Below, piece after piece: positions 35,370 to 44,195 of a stretch of DNA of 64,000 nucleotides. The stretch is from positions 2,170,001 through 2,234,000 of the forward strand of contig NZ_CP035280.1 in assembly GCF_004103695.1 (NCBI RefSeq), given 5' to 3'. A program made the position numbers and the translations under genes. The notes under the pieces are model-generated. The model did not search any database and had not been told where the DNA came from. It saw nothing but the letters and a program-made list of their open reading frames with translations. Each line of letters starts with the position of its first letter. Within the stretch, counting starts at the first letter, position 1. The DNA is from Clostridium sp. JN-9 (lineage in GTDB: Bacteria > Bacillota > Clostridia > Clostridiales > Clostridiaceae).

Positions 35370-36605
35370 TTATACAAACATCTGTTGTAGTAATGCTTTC
35401 TTTAGTTCTTGCAGATGGCTTAACTTCCGCTGATGAAGGGTAATAAGATTGTCAAGCTGTTTAAAAACCTTTCCAATCTGAGATTGTTCTTTTAAGTTTT
35501 CTGGAATATAAACATCTACATCAGTAAAAGAAGTTTTATTCACAATAGGAACTGCTTGAGTAGCTGCAAGTCCTTTTATAGTTTTAGCTTTGGTCTCCAT
35601 TAATGAATAAATGAAATCTTTATCTAAAATATCATTAACTTCTATTGCGTTGATCTGTTGATTTGTTACTGATAATCTCTTTGTTTGAGCCACTTTCCCA
35701 ATTGTTGAACCAATACTAACGAAAAGAATAGATCCTTCTTTTAGTATCCTACTCATACGAAATCCTTTTTCGCTTAAAGTAGTATTTGTATTTTCAACAT
35801 ATCTAGCACCCTGAATATCTGCTGGACTAACAAATAAATATTCTCCACCATAATTTGATAGATCATTTGTAGGCGGTGTTGATCCTGTTATGATATTTCC
35901 CAAATCCCCAACCTTACGCTGTTCCCAAGGGTCAGTAAATCCCGGAAAGCGAAGTTCTGGAAAGCATTGTCCACTTTTCGGGAACATTTTTTGTAACAAA
36001 CCTTTCTTCTTATCTTGCAGGTGATTTAACTTACGCTGATGAAGGGTTATAAGATCACTAAGTTGGTTGAAAAATTGTCCTATAACTATTTGTTCTTCCA
36101 CCTTTGGAATAGGAACGGATAGTTCCATTACCTTTGTTTTAGAAATATTATATCTAGAAATTCCTTGGGCTAAAAATAAAAATTTCTTTCTAACATCTGG
36201 AGATCGTAGCATATACGCCATGTAATATGGATCTAATTTTTTCGTAGGTCTATATCCAAAGCAAAAGCTATTAAGGTAAACATTTGGCTTATTTCCAAGC
36301 CAAACGGAAGACATGCCAACTTCTTCTGGTGTCTCTGAAGAAGTTGTAAAAAAGATATCTCCATATTCAACTTCATTTTGCCTCTCATCTATTTCAACCT
36401 TTTCTATTTGGTCAGTATTAGTTAGAGAATTACTAAAAATATTCATATAAGTTACAAATTCTGCACCTCCATGCCCAAAATCATCCTTCGTTTTCCCTGA
36501 TAAACCAGTAAATGTTTTTCCCATATCTCCTAACTTACGCTGTTCCCAAGGGCTGGTAAACCCTGGAAACCTTATTTTAGGTACATTCCCTTTATTCTTA
36601 TTCAT
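35370..36605 (-). CDS. hsdS: Type I specificity subunit HsdS (expressed copy)
   Basis: This HsdS has two target-recognition domains. The start is ATG 36605 (MNKNKGNVPKIRFPGF) behind GATAGGAG; the frame opens at 36641. Domain 1 begins at WEQRKLGDMGKT and ends at LITLHQRKLNHL; the helical spacer and PELRFPGFTDPWEQRKVGD follow, then domain 2 ends LITLHQRKLSHL. The two domains share framing sequence but not recognition sequence. The gene lies between hsdR and hsdM on the same strand. Each of the two domains is bracketed by the same pair of repeats that brackets the silent cassette. Confidence 0.95.
   Translation of the reverse strand: MNKNKGNVPKIRFPGFTSPWEQRKLGDMGKTFTGLSGKTKDDFGHGGAEFVTYMNIFSNSLTNTDQIEKVEIDERQNEVEYGDIFFTTSSETPEEVGMSSVWLGNKPNVYLNSFCFGYRPTKKLDPYYMAYMLRSPDVRKKFLFLAQGISRYNISKTKVMELSVPIPKVEEQIVIGQFFNQLSDLITLHQRKLNHLQDKKKGLLQKMFPKSGQCFPELRFPGFTDPWEQRKVGDLGNIITGSTPPTNDLSNYGGEYLFVSPADIQGARYVENTNTTLSEKGFRMSRILKEGSILFVSIGSTIGKVAQTKRLSVTNQQINAIEVNDILDKDFIYSLMETKAKTIKGLAATQAVPIVNKTSFTDVDVYIPENLKEQSQIGKVFKQLDNLITLHQRKLSHLQELKKALLQQMFV
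35422..36550 (-). repeat. Four recombination repeats in hsdS (two of type 1, two of type 2)
   Basis: Type 1 (CTTACGCTGTTCCCAAG on the plus strand) is at 35913-35929 and 36534-36550. Type 2 (CTTACGCTGATGAAGGGT) is at 36030-36047 and, with one mismatch, 35422-35439. Pairs 36534/36030 and 35913/35422 bracket the two recognition domains, in inverse orientation to the pair at 32127/32663. Confidence 0.85.
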
Positions 36606-39414
36606 TTTATCTCCTATCTTAACTGTCAATTGATAATCCACAGTTCAATAATTAATTTTAAAGTGTCATTAGTTATAATTTAACTTTCAGCCTGATCATC
36701 AGCCAATTCATAAATTGCTTCACGCAAACCATTACGGTACTTGATTTTAGACAAGGATTGTATATCTTGGTTATGCGCTAACATCTTATAATCCACGCTT
36801 GCCTTAGCAATTATATCCCGGATTTGACCAGTATCATCTAAATCCTGCATACCATAGCGATGGCGGCTGAATAATTCACGCATCTGAGCACTAGTTATAA
36901 TATCTGTAATTCCCCATTCCACTCGAAAATCCAGGAACATTCTATCAAGACTCACATTGTTAGCTGCCTGAATAATCTGTTCACTATCCTTCAATTTAAC
37001 CGGATATTTAAGATCAAAGCCTCTAGGAGGAAAATGCCCTTTGATAATGGCAATTGCTGCATTTATAACCTTGGCAGCGTAATTTCTGTCTTCCAATCCA
37101 TTGGCAAATTGATTAATTTTCTCTCTGGTAATTTGTGCTTCCTGGTTCCTGCCCTCATGCACCTGGTTTAATAATTGTTCTACCAATTCAGTTAAATAAT
37201 CATAATCTATTTTAACATCCTTCACATGAGTCATTCTTAATTCAATTTGATTAAAAGGGATTTTCTTCTTTTTTGACATATATTGTTTAAGCTCATTTGT
37301 TAAAACTGTAGTAAGCATATTTTCCTTTTCACTTGTCATTCCTAGTTTTTCAACTAACTCATCAGGATTATCATAATTGAAACCTACTGCATTTCCATTA
37401 ACTTTTTCAGGTGCATATTGTTTTAACTTAGCCATACCAGCATTATAATCATGCATCAAATCAAACATATATTCTTTTTGCTTCTCAGAATATGGCAATT
37501 GTTTAAAATTATCAGTTAAGCTGTCCAATTTCTCAACAACCTTTTTAACTTCTTTAAATATATCTTCAAAGGATTTAGCTATAATACCAGCATTTTGGTT
37601 AGATTTACGCTTTTCATCATCTGATAAATCTGCTGAATCCTTATTAGCATAAACTGCCAGAGCCTCATTCATCAGCTTCTCATTCTGAGCAGGCCAGCGA
37701 TAATTTACAATATGCCCCCAAGGTTTTTCCTGCATATCAGCAATACGGTTTGTTCTTGAATAGGCTTGAATAAGTCCAGCCCCTTTAAGTGTTCTATCCA
37801 TATAAAGAGTATTAAGTTCCGGCGCATCAAATCCAGTCAAAAGCTGGTCCACCACAATTACAATATCTAAGAATTTCTTGTCTGTAGCAGTTTTATTCAA
37901 ACGACTAGTAACATCTTGCGTATATCCTGCTACATCATCCATGCCAAAGCTTGTACCAAATTCTTTGTTATAAGCTTTAATAGCATCATGCAAACCTTCA
38001 TTGGTGACAAGCATACTATCATTATTAGATGAATTTTGGCTAAATGTAACTGCTACTTTTAATATCTGCCCGCCATTTTTCTTATTCTCTTCATTTACCC
38101 GCTGAAATTCATTGAAATACATCATTGCCATTGGGGTACTGGCTTTCCCACCTCCCACATGGGTGGTAAACAGGGCATTATACTTACCCTGGTTTGAACG
38201 ATTTCGCCAGTTCCTGAAAATATCTTCAACTACTAACCTTATATGGTCTGGATTTTCATCATAGAAACTTGGTTCAACTGCATCATCCATATCTTCCTGG
38301 CTTAGATTGCAAATTTTCTCTTGAATCTGCTTTTCAGTCCACTTGGGATAATGTTCCCTGTAGAAATCTGGCAGATATCTTAATTTCATTTGTTTTTCAT
38401 CAATGGTTGTTTCAAAATCCACTTTAAAGCCTAAAACATTTCTATCTGCAATTGCTTCACGAATGGTATAGGCGTGTAATAATGGTCCAAAAATATCTTC
38501 TGTTCTTAACCCAGTAGTAGTTTCTTCAAACATTGGAGTTCCTGTATAACCAACCCATGCAGATCTCTTAAAAGACTTTTGTATATTTTCAAAACTTTCG
38601 CCGCCAGTTGAACGGTGTGCCTCATCCACTATAAATACAATATTTTTATCAGGTGATTTAAAAGATTTACGTTTCACCAAGGTATCAAGTTTTTGAACAG
38701 AAGTAACAATTATATTATTATCTTTACTTTTTAGTTTACGGCTCAGGTCATTAGTATTATAAGTATTTTGAACGCTGCCAATGGTATCTTCACCAGCATC
38801 TGGATCATAGGCCCTGTAATTTTCATTTGTTTGTTTCGTTAAAGCAATTCTATCTACTACGAAGATAACTTTATCAACTTTTGGCATACGGCTTGCAAGC
38901 CATGCTGTTTTAAAACTGGTTATAGTTTTACCAGAACCAGTGGTATGCCAAATATAACCTACTTTATTTGTGCCAAGTTCAAAATCAACCTGCTTTAAAC
39001 TTTCAATTACTTTCTGAGTAGCATATACCTGATATGGACGCATTACCTTTAAGGTTTGTTTGTTTTTTGTGCCATCCAGAATCATATAATTAGTAGCCAT
39101 CTGATGAGCCATTGGAATACTTAACATGGAATCGGCAAACTCTTTCCAATTACGTACAATGGTATTATCACTTTTACGCTGCCAGTTAAAAGCAAAGTCC
39201 TTATTAAACTTATCCGGGGTGGTATTTGCCATATACTTCACGTTATTTGGTGTAATTGCAACCAATATCTGCAAAGTTGAAAAAATATCACCGTATTGGT
39301 TTTCTTCAGAATATTGATGCATTTGATTTAGTGCTTCATTAACATCATGTGTATCACGTTTTTCTTCAATTTGTATAATAGGCAGCCCATTAATGAGAAG
39401 TGTGGTATCAAAAC

Positions 39415-39430
39415 GGCGATCTTGTTTACC
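39415..39430. repeat. Target duplication, left copy
   Basis: GGCGATCTTGTTTACC flanks the IS element on this side and is repeated at 40848-40863. Confidence 0.8.
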
Positions 39431-39517
39431 GGATTGGCCCCTTTATTTTGGACAAAATCTTACCAAAGCTACGAATATCTTAATATTTTAAAATTATTTA
39501 TCAAAACTCCCATCCAA

Positions 39518-40402
39518 CTATAAATGAATTGCCATACTTTCAATTTCTTTCCCCATATTCTGTATATAAAACTCATTTGGAGTTTTGTATTTAAGGCTTG
39601 AGTGAAGCCTCCTAGTGTTGTATCTTTTCATAAACCTTGCTACTTCTGCATATGCATCCTTGTAACTATCAAATTCATATATACCTATGCATTCATCTTC
39701 AAAGATCCTGTGGAAAGACTCAATATGAGCATTTTTATTGGGAGTTCTGCTTGGAATCCTTTCATGATAAATGTTTATATCTTTACAGCTTCCTTCAAAT
39801 ATATTACTGATAAACTGTGGGCCATTATCAGTCCTAATGACTGGCTTGCCTTCACTGTCAAGCAGATCTCTCCTAATCAGGCAGCGTCTTATTAAGCTTG
39901 CTGCATCTGAGCCTGTACATCTATAGCCCATGTAATAATCGATTATGGATCTATCAAAAACATCTATTACTGACAATACAAAGAAAAACTTATCTTCACC
40001 AATAATATAACCATATTTGATGTCTGCCTCCCAGAGTTCGTTTGACTTTTTAACTATCCTATTGACTGATATTGAGCTTTTAACATGAGGCTTGATAACT
40101 CTTTGTTTCTTGAGTATATTGAGTTCTTTACACAGCCTGTACACCTTCTTATGATTAATAATCAGGTTGTATTCTTTCATCAAATCGTGGGTAATTTTAT
40201 GATAGCCATAGAAGAAAGCATCACCCTGGATTAGCTCCATAATGTTGTCTTTAATCTCTTCATCACATATCTTTTTACCACTTGTTGTAATAGAATATCC
40301 TACAATAGGTCTTCCAACATTCTCTGGCTTCACCTTAACTTTATTTTCACTTGAGACATGATAGTAATATGTAGATCGGCTTAAACCAGCGTATTTCAGC
40401 AC
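39518..40402 (-). CDS. IS3-family transposase OrfB (integrase catalytic domain)
   Basis: The frame is open upstream of MLKYAGLSRSTYYYH. It has the HTH_21 block (YGYHKITHDLMKEYNLIINHKKVYRLC) and the rve integrase domain with Asp in LWEADIKYGYI, Asp in IRTDNGPQF and Glu in NAHIESFHRIFEDE, i.e. the DDE triad. The C-terminus is RRLHSSLKYKTPNEFY. It is made as a fusion with OrfA through a -1 frameshift on a nine-A run. All catalytic residues are present, so the element may still be active. Confidence 0.93.
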   Translation of the reverse strand: MLKYAGLSRSTYYYHVSSENKVKVKPENVGRPIVGYSITTSGKKICDEEIKDNIMELIQGDAFFYGYHKITHDLMKEYNLIINHKKVYRLCKELNILKKQRVIKPHVKSSISVNRIVKKSNELWEADIKYGYIIGEDKFFFVLSVIDVFDRSIIDYYMGYRCTGSDAASLIRRCLIRRDLLDSEGKPVIRTDNGPQFISNIFEGSCKDINIYHERIPSRTPNKNAHIESFHRIFEDECIGIYEFDSYKDAYAEVARFMKRYNTRRLHSSLKYKTPNEFYIQNMGKEIESMAIHL

Positions 40403-40458
40403 TAACGTTATTTTATAACCTTGCCTTATATAATGCCTGGCTACCTGAAATCTATCAT

Positions 40459-40767
40459 CTATAGAAAGCTCTTTTTTTTTAATAAGTCCTTTAAAATTGC
40501 TATTTCAAGGTCTTTTTCACCAAGCGTTTTTTTCAATAAATCATTTTCTTTTTCTATTTCTTTATTAGAATTAATTGAATTAAAGTTACTTGATTTTGGG
40601 CCCCTGGCAAAGCCAGCTTTAGCAGCATCCTTTTTCTTTTTTACCCATGTATTAATGGTTGTAGATGGTATATTATGATTTCTTGCAACCAACGTCATGT
40701 TACCCGTTTCGCCTACTTCTTTTAACACCTGCTCCTTAATCTCTTTTGAATAACAGCTACCTTTCAT
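40459..40767 (-). CDS. IS3-family transposase OrfA (HTH domain)
   Basis: The 102-residue protein has the Tnp_1/IS3-type helix-turn-helix (YSKEIKEQVLKEVGETGNMTLVARNHNIPSTTINTWVKKKK) followed by a leucine-zipper-like coil (LLKKTLGEKDLEIAILKDLL). It starts behind AGGAGGAAG and ends at KKKSFL just after the slippery A run. Confidence 0.9.
   Translation of the reverse strand: MKGSCYSKEIKEQVLKEVGETGNMTLVARNHNIPSTTINTWVKKKKDAAKAGFARGPKSSNFNSINSNKEIEKENDLLKKTLGEKDLEIAILKDLLKKKSFL
40472..40480 (-). promoter_or_regulatory. Slippery site for programmed -1 frameshift (orfA to orfAB)
   Basis: Nine As followed by G on the minus strand: orfA reads TTA AAA AAA AAG and the -1 frame reads ATT AAA AAA AAA GAG CTT, which is open into OrfB as KELSIDDRFQVARHYI. 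Confidence 0.75.
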
Positions 40768-40847
40768 TAATTCTTCCTCCTTAAGCTTCTAATATTATTT
40801 TAGCTAAAGGTTCGTAGATTGTCCAAATCAATTAAGGGGCTTAAGAG

Positions 40848-40863
40848 GGCGATCTTGTTTACC
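40848..40863. repeat. Target duplication, right copy
   Basis: GGCGATCTTGTTTACC repeats the sequence at 39415-39430; the copy belongs to the uninterrupted hsdR codons. Confidence 0.8.
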
Positions 40864-41318
40864 TGTGATAATTGCAGGACGTTCAATTTGATTAACTACT
40901 TGATACACTGTATCTCCTGCACCAATTTGTTTTTGGTCGAAAACTGTTAAAAACACATGACGGCCGTCATCTAAATCAATTTCGATTTGTGATACACCAT
41001 TAAGTCCATATAAAAATTGTCCAGCTTCATATGGTGTTTGAATATTAGATATAATCTTTTTAACCTGATTAAATTCCACAGTACTTAGCGGATGATCAAG
41101 TGTATTCTGATTGTGACTTTCAAGAATCTCTTTGAAGTTGTCCCAAAGCTGATCTGTAGTTTTAATTTTTGCTTCATACTTCCACAATTTCTTTTTTACA
41201 CCGTAATCAGCAGGTCTTTCACTAACCATAGAGCCACTGATTCCTTCTATGTGCTCAGGTTTGGTTATGGTTCCACTGGTAATATATTGTATTAGTTCAG
41301 TTTCAAATTGTTCTTCAT

Positions 41319-41894
41319 TCATTTCTCACTTGCCCCCTCTAACTTGGATAATATTATTTTTGTTTCAAGTTCTGCTGCTCTATTTCTAATGGCCTGCAGT
41401 CTTAACTGATTAAAATAGACTTGTCCTATAATTTCCTGCTTATCTATGGAAGGTATTTTCGGTATTTTAAGTTCTTTAAGCTGCTTAAGTGTATATTTTA
41501 AAACCTGCGAGCCTTGCAGTCCAATCATAAGCTGTTTCCTGATTGTTTTGTTTTCATTAATAAGATAAACCAAAAACTTTGAATCAATATTATGTATAGG
41601 TAATAACTTAACATAGTTTTGCGTATAAAGATATCCCTCATGCTCTTTTCCCACCATGGCTGCAATTCCAGTAATTAAACTAAACACCACATCACCACGA
41701 CATAAGGTATTTACTTTATCATTGGTTCTCACTTGTTTGTTGTCCACATCCTTTGAAATAATATCTGCCAAATCATCTGTTAAATCTGTTTGACTATAAT
41801 AAGTAAAAAGCGGTGTTTTCTCGTCAAACATTTCAATAATTCTAAACTGAGGTGATCCACTTACTAACTCAACCAACTCACTCAACTTTTTCAT
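41319..41894 (-). CDS. Half-size type I specificity subunit, first gene of the hsd operon
   Basis: The protein is about 191 residues and holds one recognition domain and a terminal helix: MKKLSELVELVSGSPQFRI, then RGDVVFSLITGIAAMVG, NYVKLLP, and a helical end LEIPKIPSIDKQEI-type segment with LQAIRNRAAELETKIIL. The frame is open to 41951, but ATG 41894 follows GGAAAGG and starts in the family fashion. Its TGA overlaps the ATG of hsdR, so it is translated with it. It lacks the WEQRK/LHQRK framing used by the other S proteins, so it is not part of the shuffling set. It may pair with an unlinked HsdM. Confidence 0.75.
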   Translation of the reverse strand: MKKLSELVELVSGSPQFRIIEMFDEKTPLFTYYSQTDLTDDLADIISKDVDNKQVRTNDKVNTLCRGDVVFSLITGIAAMVGKEHEGYLYTQNYVKLLPIHNIDSKFLVYLINENKTIRKQLMIGLQGSQVLKYTLKQLKELKIPKIPSIDKQEIIGQVYFNQLRLQAIRNRAAELETKIILSKLEGASEK

Positions 41895-42171
41895 AAGATA
41901 TTGTGCCTTTCCAAAATTAACTTTATTTGCTATGATGTAATAATATCGCAAAAGGAATTTTATTGCAACTATTAAAAATGTAATTTTAAAAAATTACATT
42001 TTTAATTCTACTCAAGCATGTTTTAATGAGAGCCCTTAACTGATTATCTAATTTAGTTTACCGGCACACATACAAATTAAGGCATAATACAGAAGTTTAG
42101 CACCTAAAAAAGTTTTAGGGCGCAGCCCGCTGATTTATATTGATTTGCTAGTATTTAATAAAAACATTGTA

Positions 42172-43555
42172 AAATCCGATTTCTACTGGAAATTATAAAA
42201 AAAATTTGCATAATAAAAGCATCCTTTTTATAATAGTTTTGCACAACACAATAGAAAGGATGCCTTAAGATGAATAAAAGTTATTTAAAACAAATGCTCA
42301 CCTATATTAATAAAGTATACGATATAGGTGAAAAAATCAATACCTTAGAGGATAAAAAGATAAAATCTCTAGTAAAAATTTCAACAATCACCTTTGTAGT
42401 TTTGTTTGGATTTATGCTTCAAATAAGAAGTTTCAACAGGTTAGAGCATTGGCTTAAAAAAGGTAAATTTAAAAAAGTATTACCTAAAAACACTAAAATG
42501 ATTCACATTGATGCCGTTAGGCGCTGCTTAAGTGATTTTGATTTGAATGGTTTGAAAAATATTCATGATAGTATAATTAGAACTACGATAAAAAATAAGA
42601 TATTTAGAAATGGTACCATAGATGGCTTAAAGGTAGTTGCTGTAGATGGTGTAGAATTATTTGAAAGTGCTAAAAAATTTTGTGACAAATGTCTTTCACG
42701 AAAGAATAAGGATGGCACTACTCGTCATTTCCACAGATCTGTAGTTTGTATTACCGTAGGTTCGGATCCCCATGTTATTTTAGGACAAGAAATGCTTGAA
42801 CCTAAGAAAGATAGTTCGAATAAAGATGAAGGTGAAATCACCGGAGGTATAAGATTAATAAAAAAATTATATCGTAAATATCACCATTTTGCCGATATTA
42901 TAGTAGCTGATGCTTTATATTGTAAATCTACTTGGATAAAAGAAGTCCTTTCAATAGGAATGAATGCAGTAGTAAGAGTTAAAGATGAGCGTCTTCTCAT
43001 TGTAAAGGATGCATTAGCTCTATTTAAGCGCCGTGAGGCTGATAAGAAATGGATTGTAAAGCAGGGAAGTAAAGACTATACCAAAATTAAAGCTTGGGAT
43101 GAAGATAATTTTGAAATATCAGATCCGACTATCAAAGTTAGATTTATAAGGTTTATAGAAGAAATTCATACTGGAGATAAGGTAGAAATTAAAGAAGGCT
43201 GGATTATAACAACAGACAAATTTGCCTCAGTAGAAACCTTGTGGAAGATAATGCACAAGAGGTGGGATATAGAAAATAATGCCTTTCATCAGCTTAAAAC
43301 AGAATGGCATTTAGATCATTGCTTTCTTCATAGCCCTACGGGCGTAGAGACAGTACTGATGTTTATAATTATAGCGTTTAATCTGATGCAGTTATATTTT
43401 TTTAGATGTATCAGAGGTTTTAGAAAGAAACGGATGCTTCAAATAGATATTATTGAAGATATAAAAGATGAAAGATTTACTATAGATGACAACTGGAATA
43501 ATCCAATATTTAAAAAGACTTAATATAAAAATAAAATTGGAAATCGATTATTAAA
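42172..43555 (+). mobile_element. IS4-like insertion sequence
   Basis: The element carries a single transposase frame and is bounded by weak inverse ends (ATCCGATTTCTACTGGAA on the left against inverse AATCGATTTCCAATTTT on the right). The exact ends are uncertain and I did not find a clear target duplication. A hairpin GCATCCTTT/AAAGGATGC lies at 42219-42263 just before the start codon and may limit translation from outside promoters. The rest of the 41952-42171 gap shows nothing I recognise. Confidence 0.65.
42270..43523 (+). CDS. DDE transposase of an IS4-like element
   Basis: The 417-residue protein has a transposase DDE_Tnp_1-type core: the first Asp in VVAVDGVELFESAKKF, the second in ADIIVADALYCKSTW and Glu in RWDIENNAFHQLKTEWHLDHCF, where the spacing R-x3-E resembles the IS4 YREK signature. 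A Cys/His-rich segment (CDKCLSRKNKDGTTRHFH) follows the first Asp. The gene is complete with an AAAGGATG site. The family within IS4/ISNCY is uncertain. Confidence 0.85.
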   Translation: MNKSYLKQMLTYINKVYDIGEKINTLEDKKIKSLVKISTITFVVLFGFMLQIRSFNRLEHWLKKGKFKKVLPKNTKMIHIDAVRRCLSDFDLNGLKNIHDSIIRTTIKNKIFRNGTIDGLKVVAVDGVELFESAKKFCDKCLSRKNKDGTTRHFHRSVVCITVGSDPHVILGQEMLEPKKDSSNKDEGEITGGIRLIKKLYRKYHHFADIIVADALYCKSTWIKEVLSIGMNAVVRVKDERLLIVKDALALFKRREADKKWIVKQGSKDYTKIKAWDEDNFEISDPTIKVRFIRFIEEIHTGDKVEIKEGWIITTDKFASVETLWKIMHKRWDIENNAFHQLKTEWHLDHCFLHSPTGVETVLMFIIIAFNLMQLYFFRCIRGFRKKRMLQIDIIEDIKDERFTIDDNWNNPIFKKT

Positions 43556-43643
43556 ATTTCTTAGGGTAAGGGTAATTATAACTATTTTTTCGACATATCG
43601 GTCTGTTGATTTACCAGCCATGTAAGAAAGTACAATAAAATAC

Positions 43644-43676
43644 AATTCCAGTAAAAGTAAATCTTTTACTGGAATT
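43644..43676. terminator. Perfect 14-bp stem hairpin
   Basis: AATTCCAGTAAAAG pairs perfectly with CTTTTACTGGAATT around TAAAT. No long T run follows, so it may be a terminator remnant or part of an insertion end. The 43556-43825 gap otherwise holds no gene. Confidence 0.5.
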
Positions 43677-43825
43677 TAGATGCGAAATCTCTGGGCATAA
43701 TATATTATCATTGATAATGCTGCCTAATTTGGGTATAATGATATAAATAGTGAAGCCAACTTAAAAACTACATTAATATTATAGTATTTAAGTTCTATAT
43801 TCTATAAATTAGAGGAGCTGTGACC

Positions 43826-44086
43826 ATGGATAATGAAAAATTATTTGATTTGATGACAAAAATGTATGCAGACTTAAAAGCAGGGCAGGATGACTTAAAA
43901 AAAGAAGTTAAAAGTAACACAGAAAATATTAATAAGTTAAGCAAAACTGTGCTTCATATTGAGCAAGACCATGGCAGAAAGCTTGATGCTTTATTTGATG
44001 GTTACAAACAAAATTCTGAAAAACTCACAAGGATAGAAGAAGAAGTTTCAAAGCATAAAGAAATCATTTTAAAAAGAGTAAAATAA
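43826..44086 (+). CDS. Small coiled-coil protein
   Basis: The 86-residue protein starts at ATG 43826 behind AGGAGCTG; the GTG at 43820 is too close to the ribosome site. It is highly charged and almost wholly helical, with heptad-like spacing (DLKAGQDDLKKEVKSNTENINKLSKTVLHIEQDHGRKLDALFDGYK). Such short clostridial coiled-coil proteins are common and their function is unknown. No membrane segment is seen. Confidence 0.6.
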   Translation: MDNEKLFDLMTKMYADLKAGQDDLKKEVKSNTENINKLSKTVLHIEQDHGRKLDALFDGYKQNSEKLTRIEEEVSKHKEIILKRVK

Positions 44087-44195
44087 TTATATATTTTAAA
44101 AATAGCAGGTGCTATGGATAAATTTCTGTAAAGTCAGAAAAAGGATAAAAGGTTCCCTCAAACTATTAATCTGAGGGAACATATTAATTTATATA

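Larger units (their letters stand above)
39431..40847 (-). mobile_element. IS3-family insertion sequence (IS150-like) inside hsdR
   Basis: The element spans about 1417 bp and holds the orfA and orfB transposase frames. Imperfect inverted ends are visible: GGCCCCTTTATTTTGGACAA on the left and, on the complementary strand of the right, AGCCCCTTAATTGATTTGGACAA, followed by shared CTACGAA sequence. The direct duplication outside the ends is 16 bp, which is longer than the usual 3-5 bp of the family. The element is inserted in hsdR and oriented with it. Confidence 0.88.
36680..41322 (-). pseudogene. hsdR: Type I restriction subunit HsdR, interrupted by an IS3-family element
   Basis: The 5' part starts at ATG 41322 (MNEEQFETELIQYI) and runs to IITGKQDR at about 40848. 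The 3' part runs from about 39414 (RFDTTLLINGLPIIQIEEKR) to 36680. The IS and one 16-bp duplicate copy separate them. Removal restores the frame exactly: 1070 codons, a normal HsdR size. Domains: nuclease site D...EEK at the join, then the helicase with GYIWHTTGSGKTITSFKTAW, VDEAHRSTGGE, VGYTGTPMF and AYSRTNRI. The nuclease is cut off from the N-terminal part, so restriction is almost certainly lost. Its start overlaps the stop of the half-size hsdS. Confidence 0.9.
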
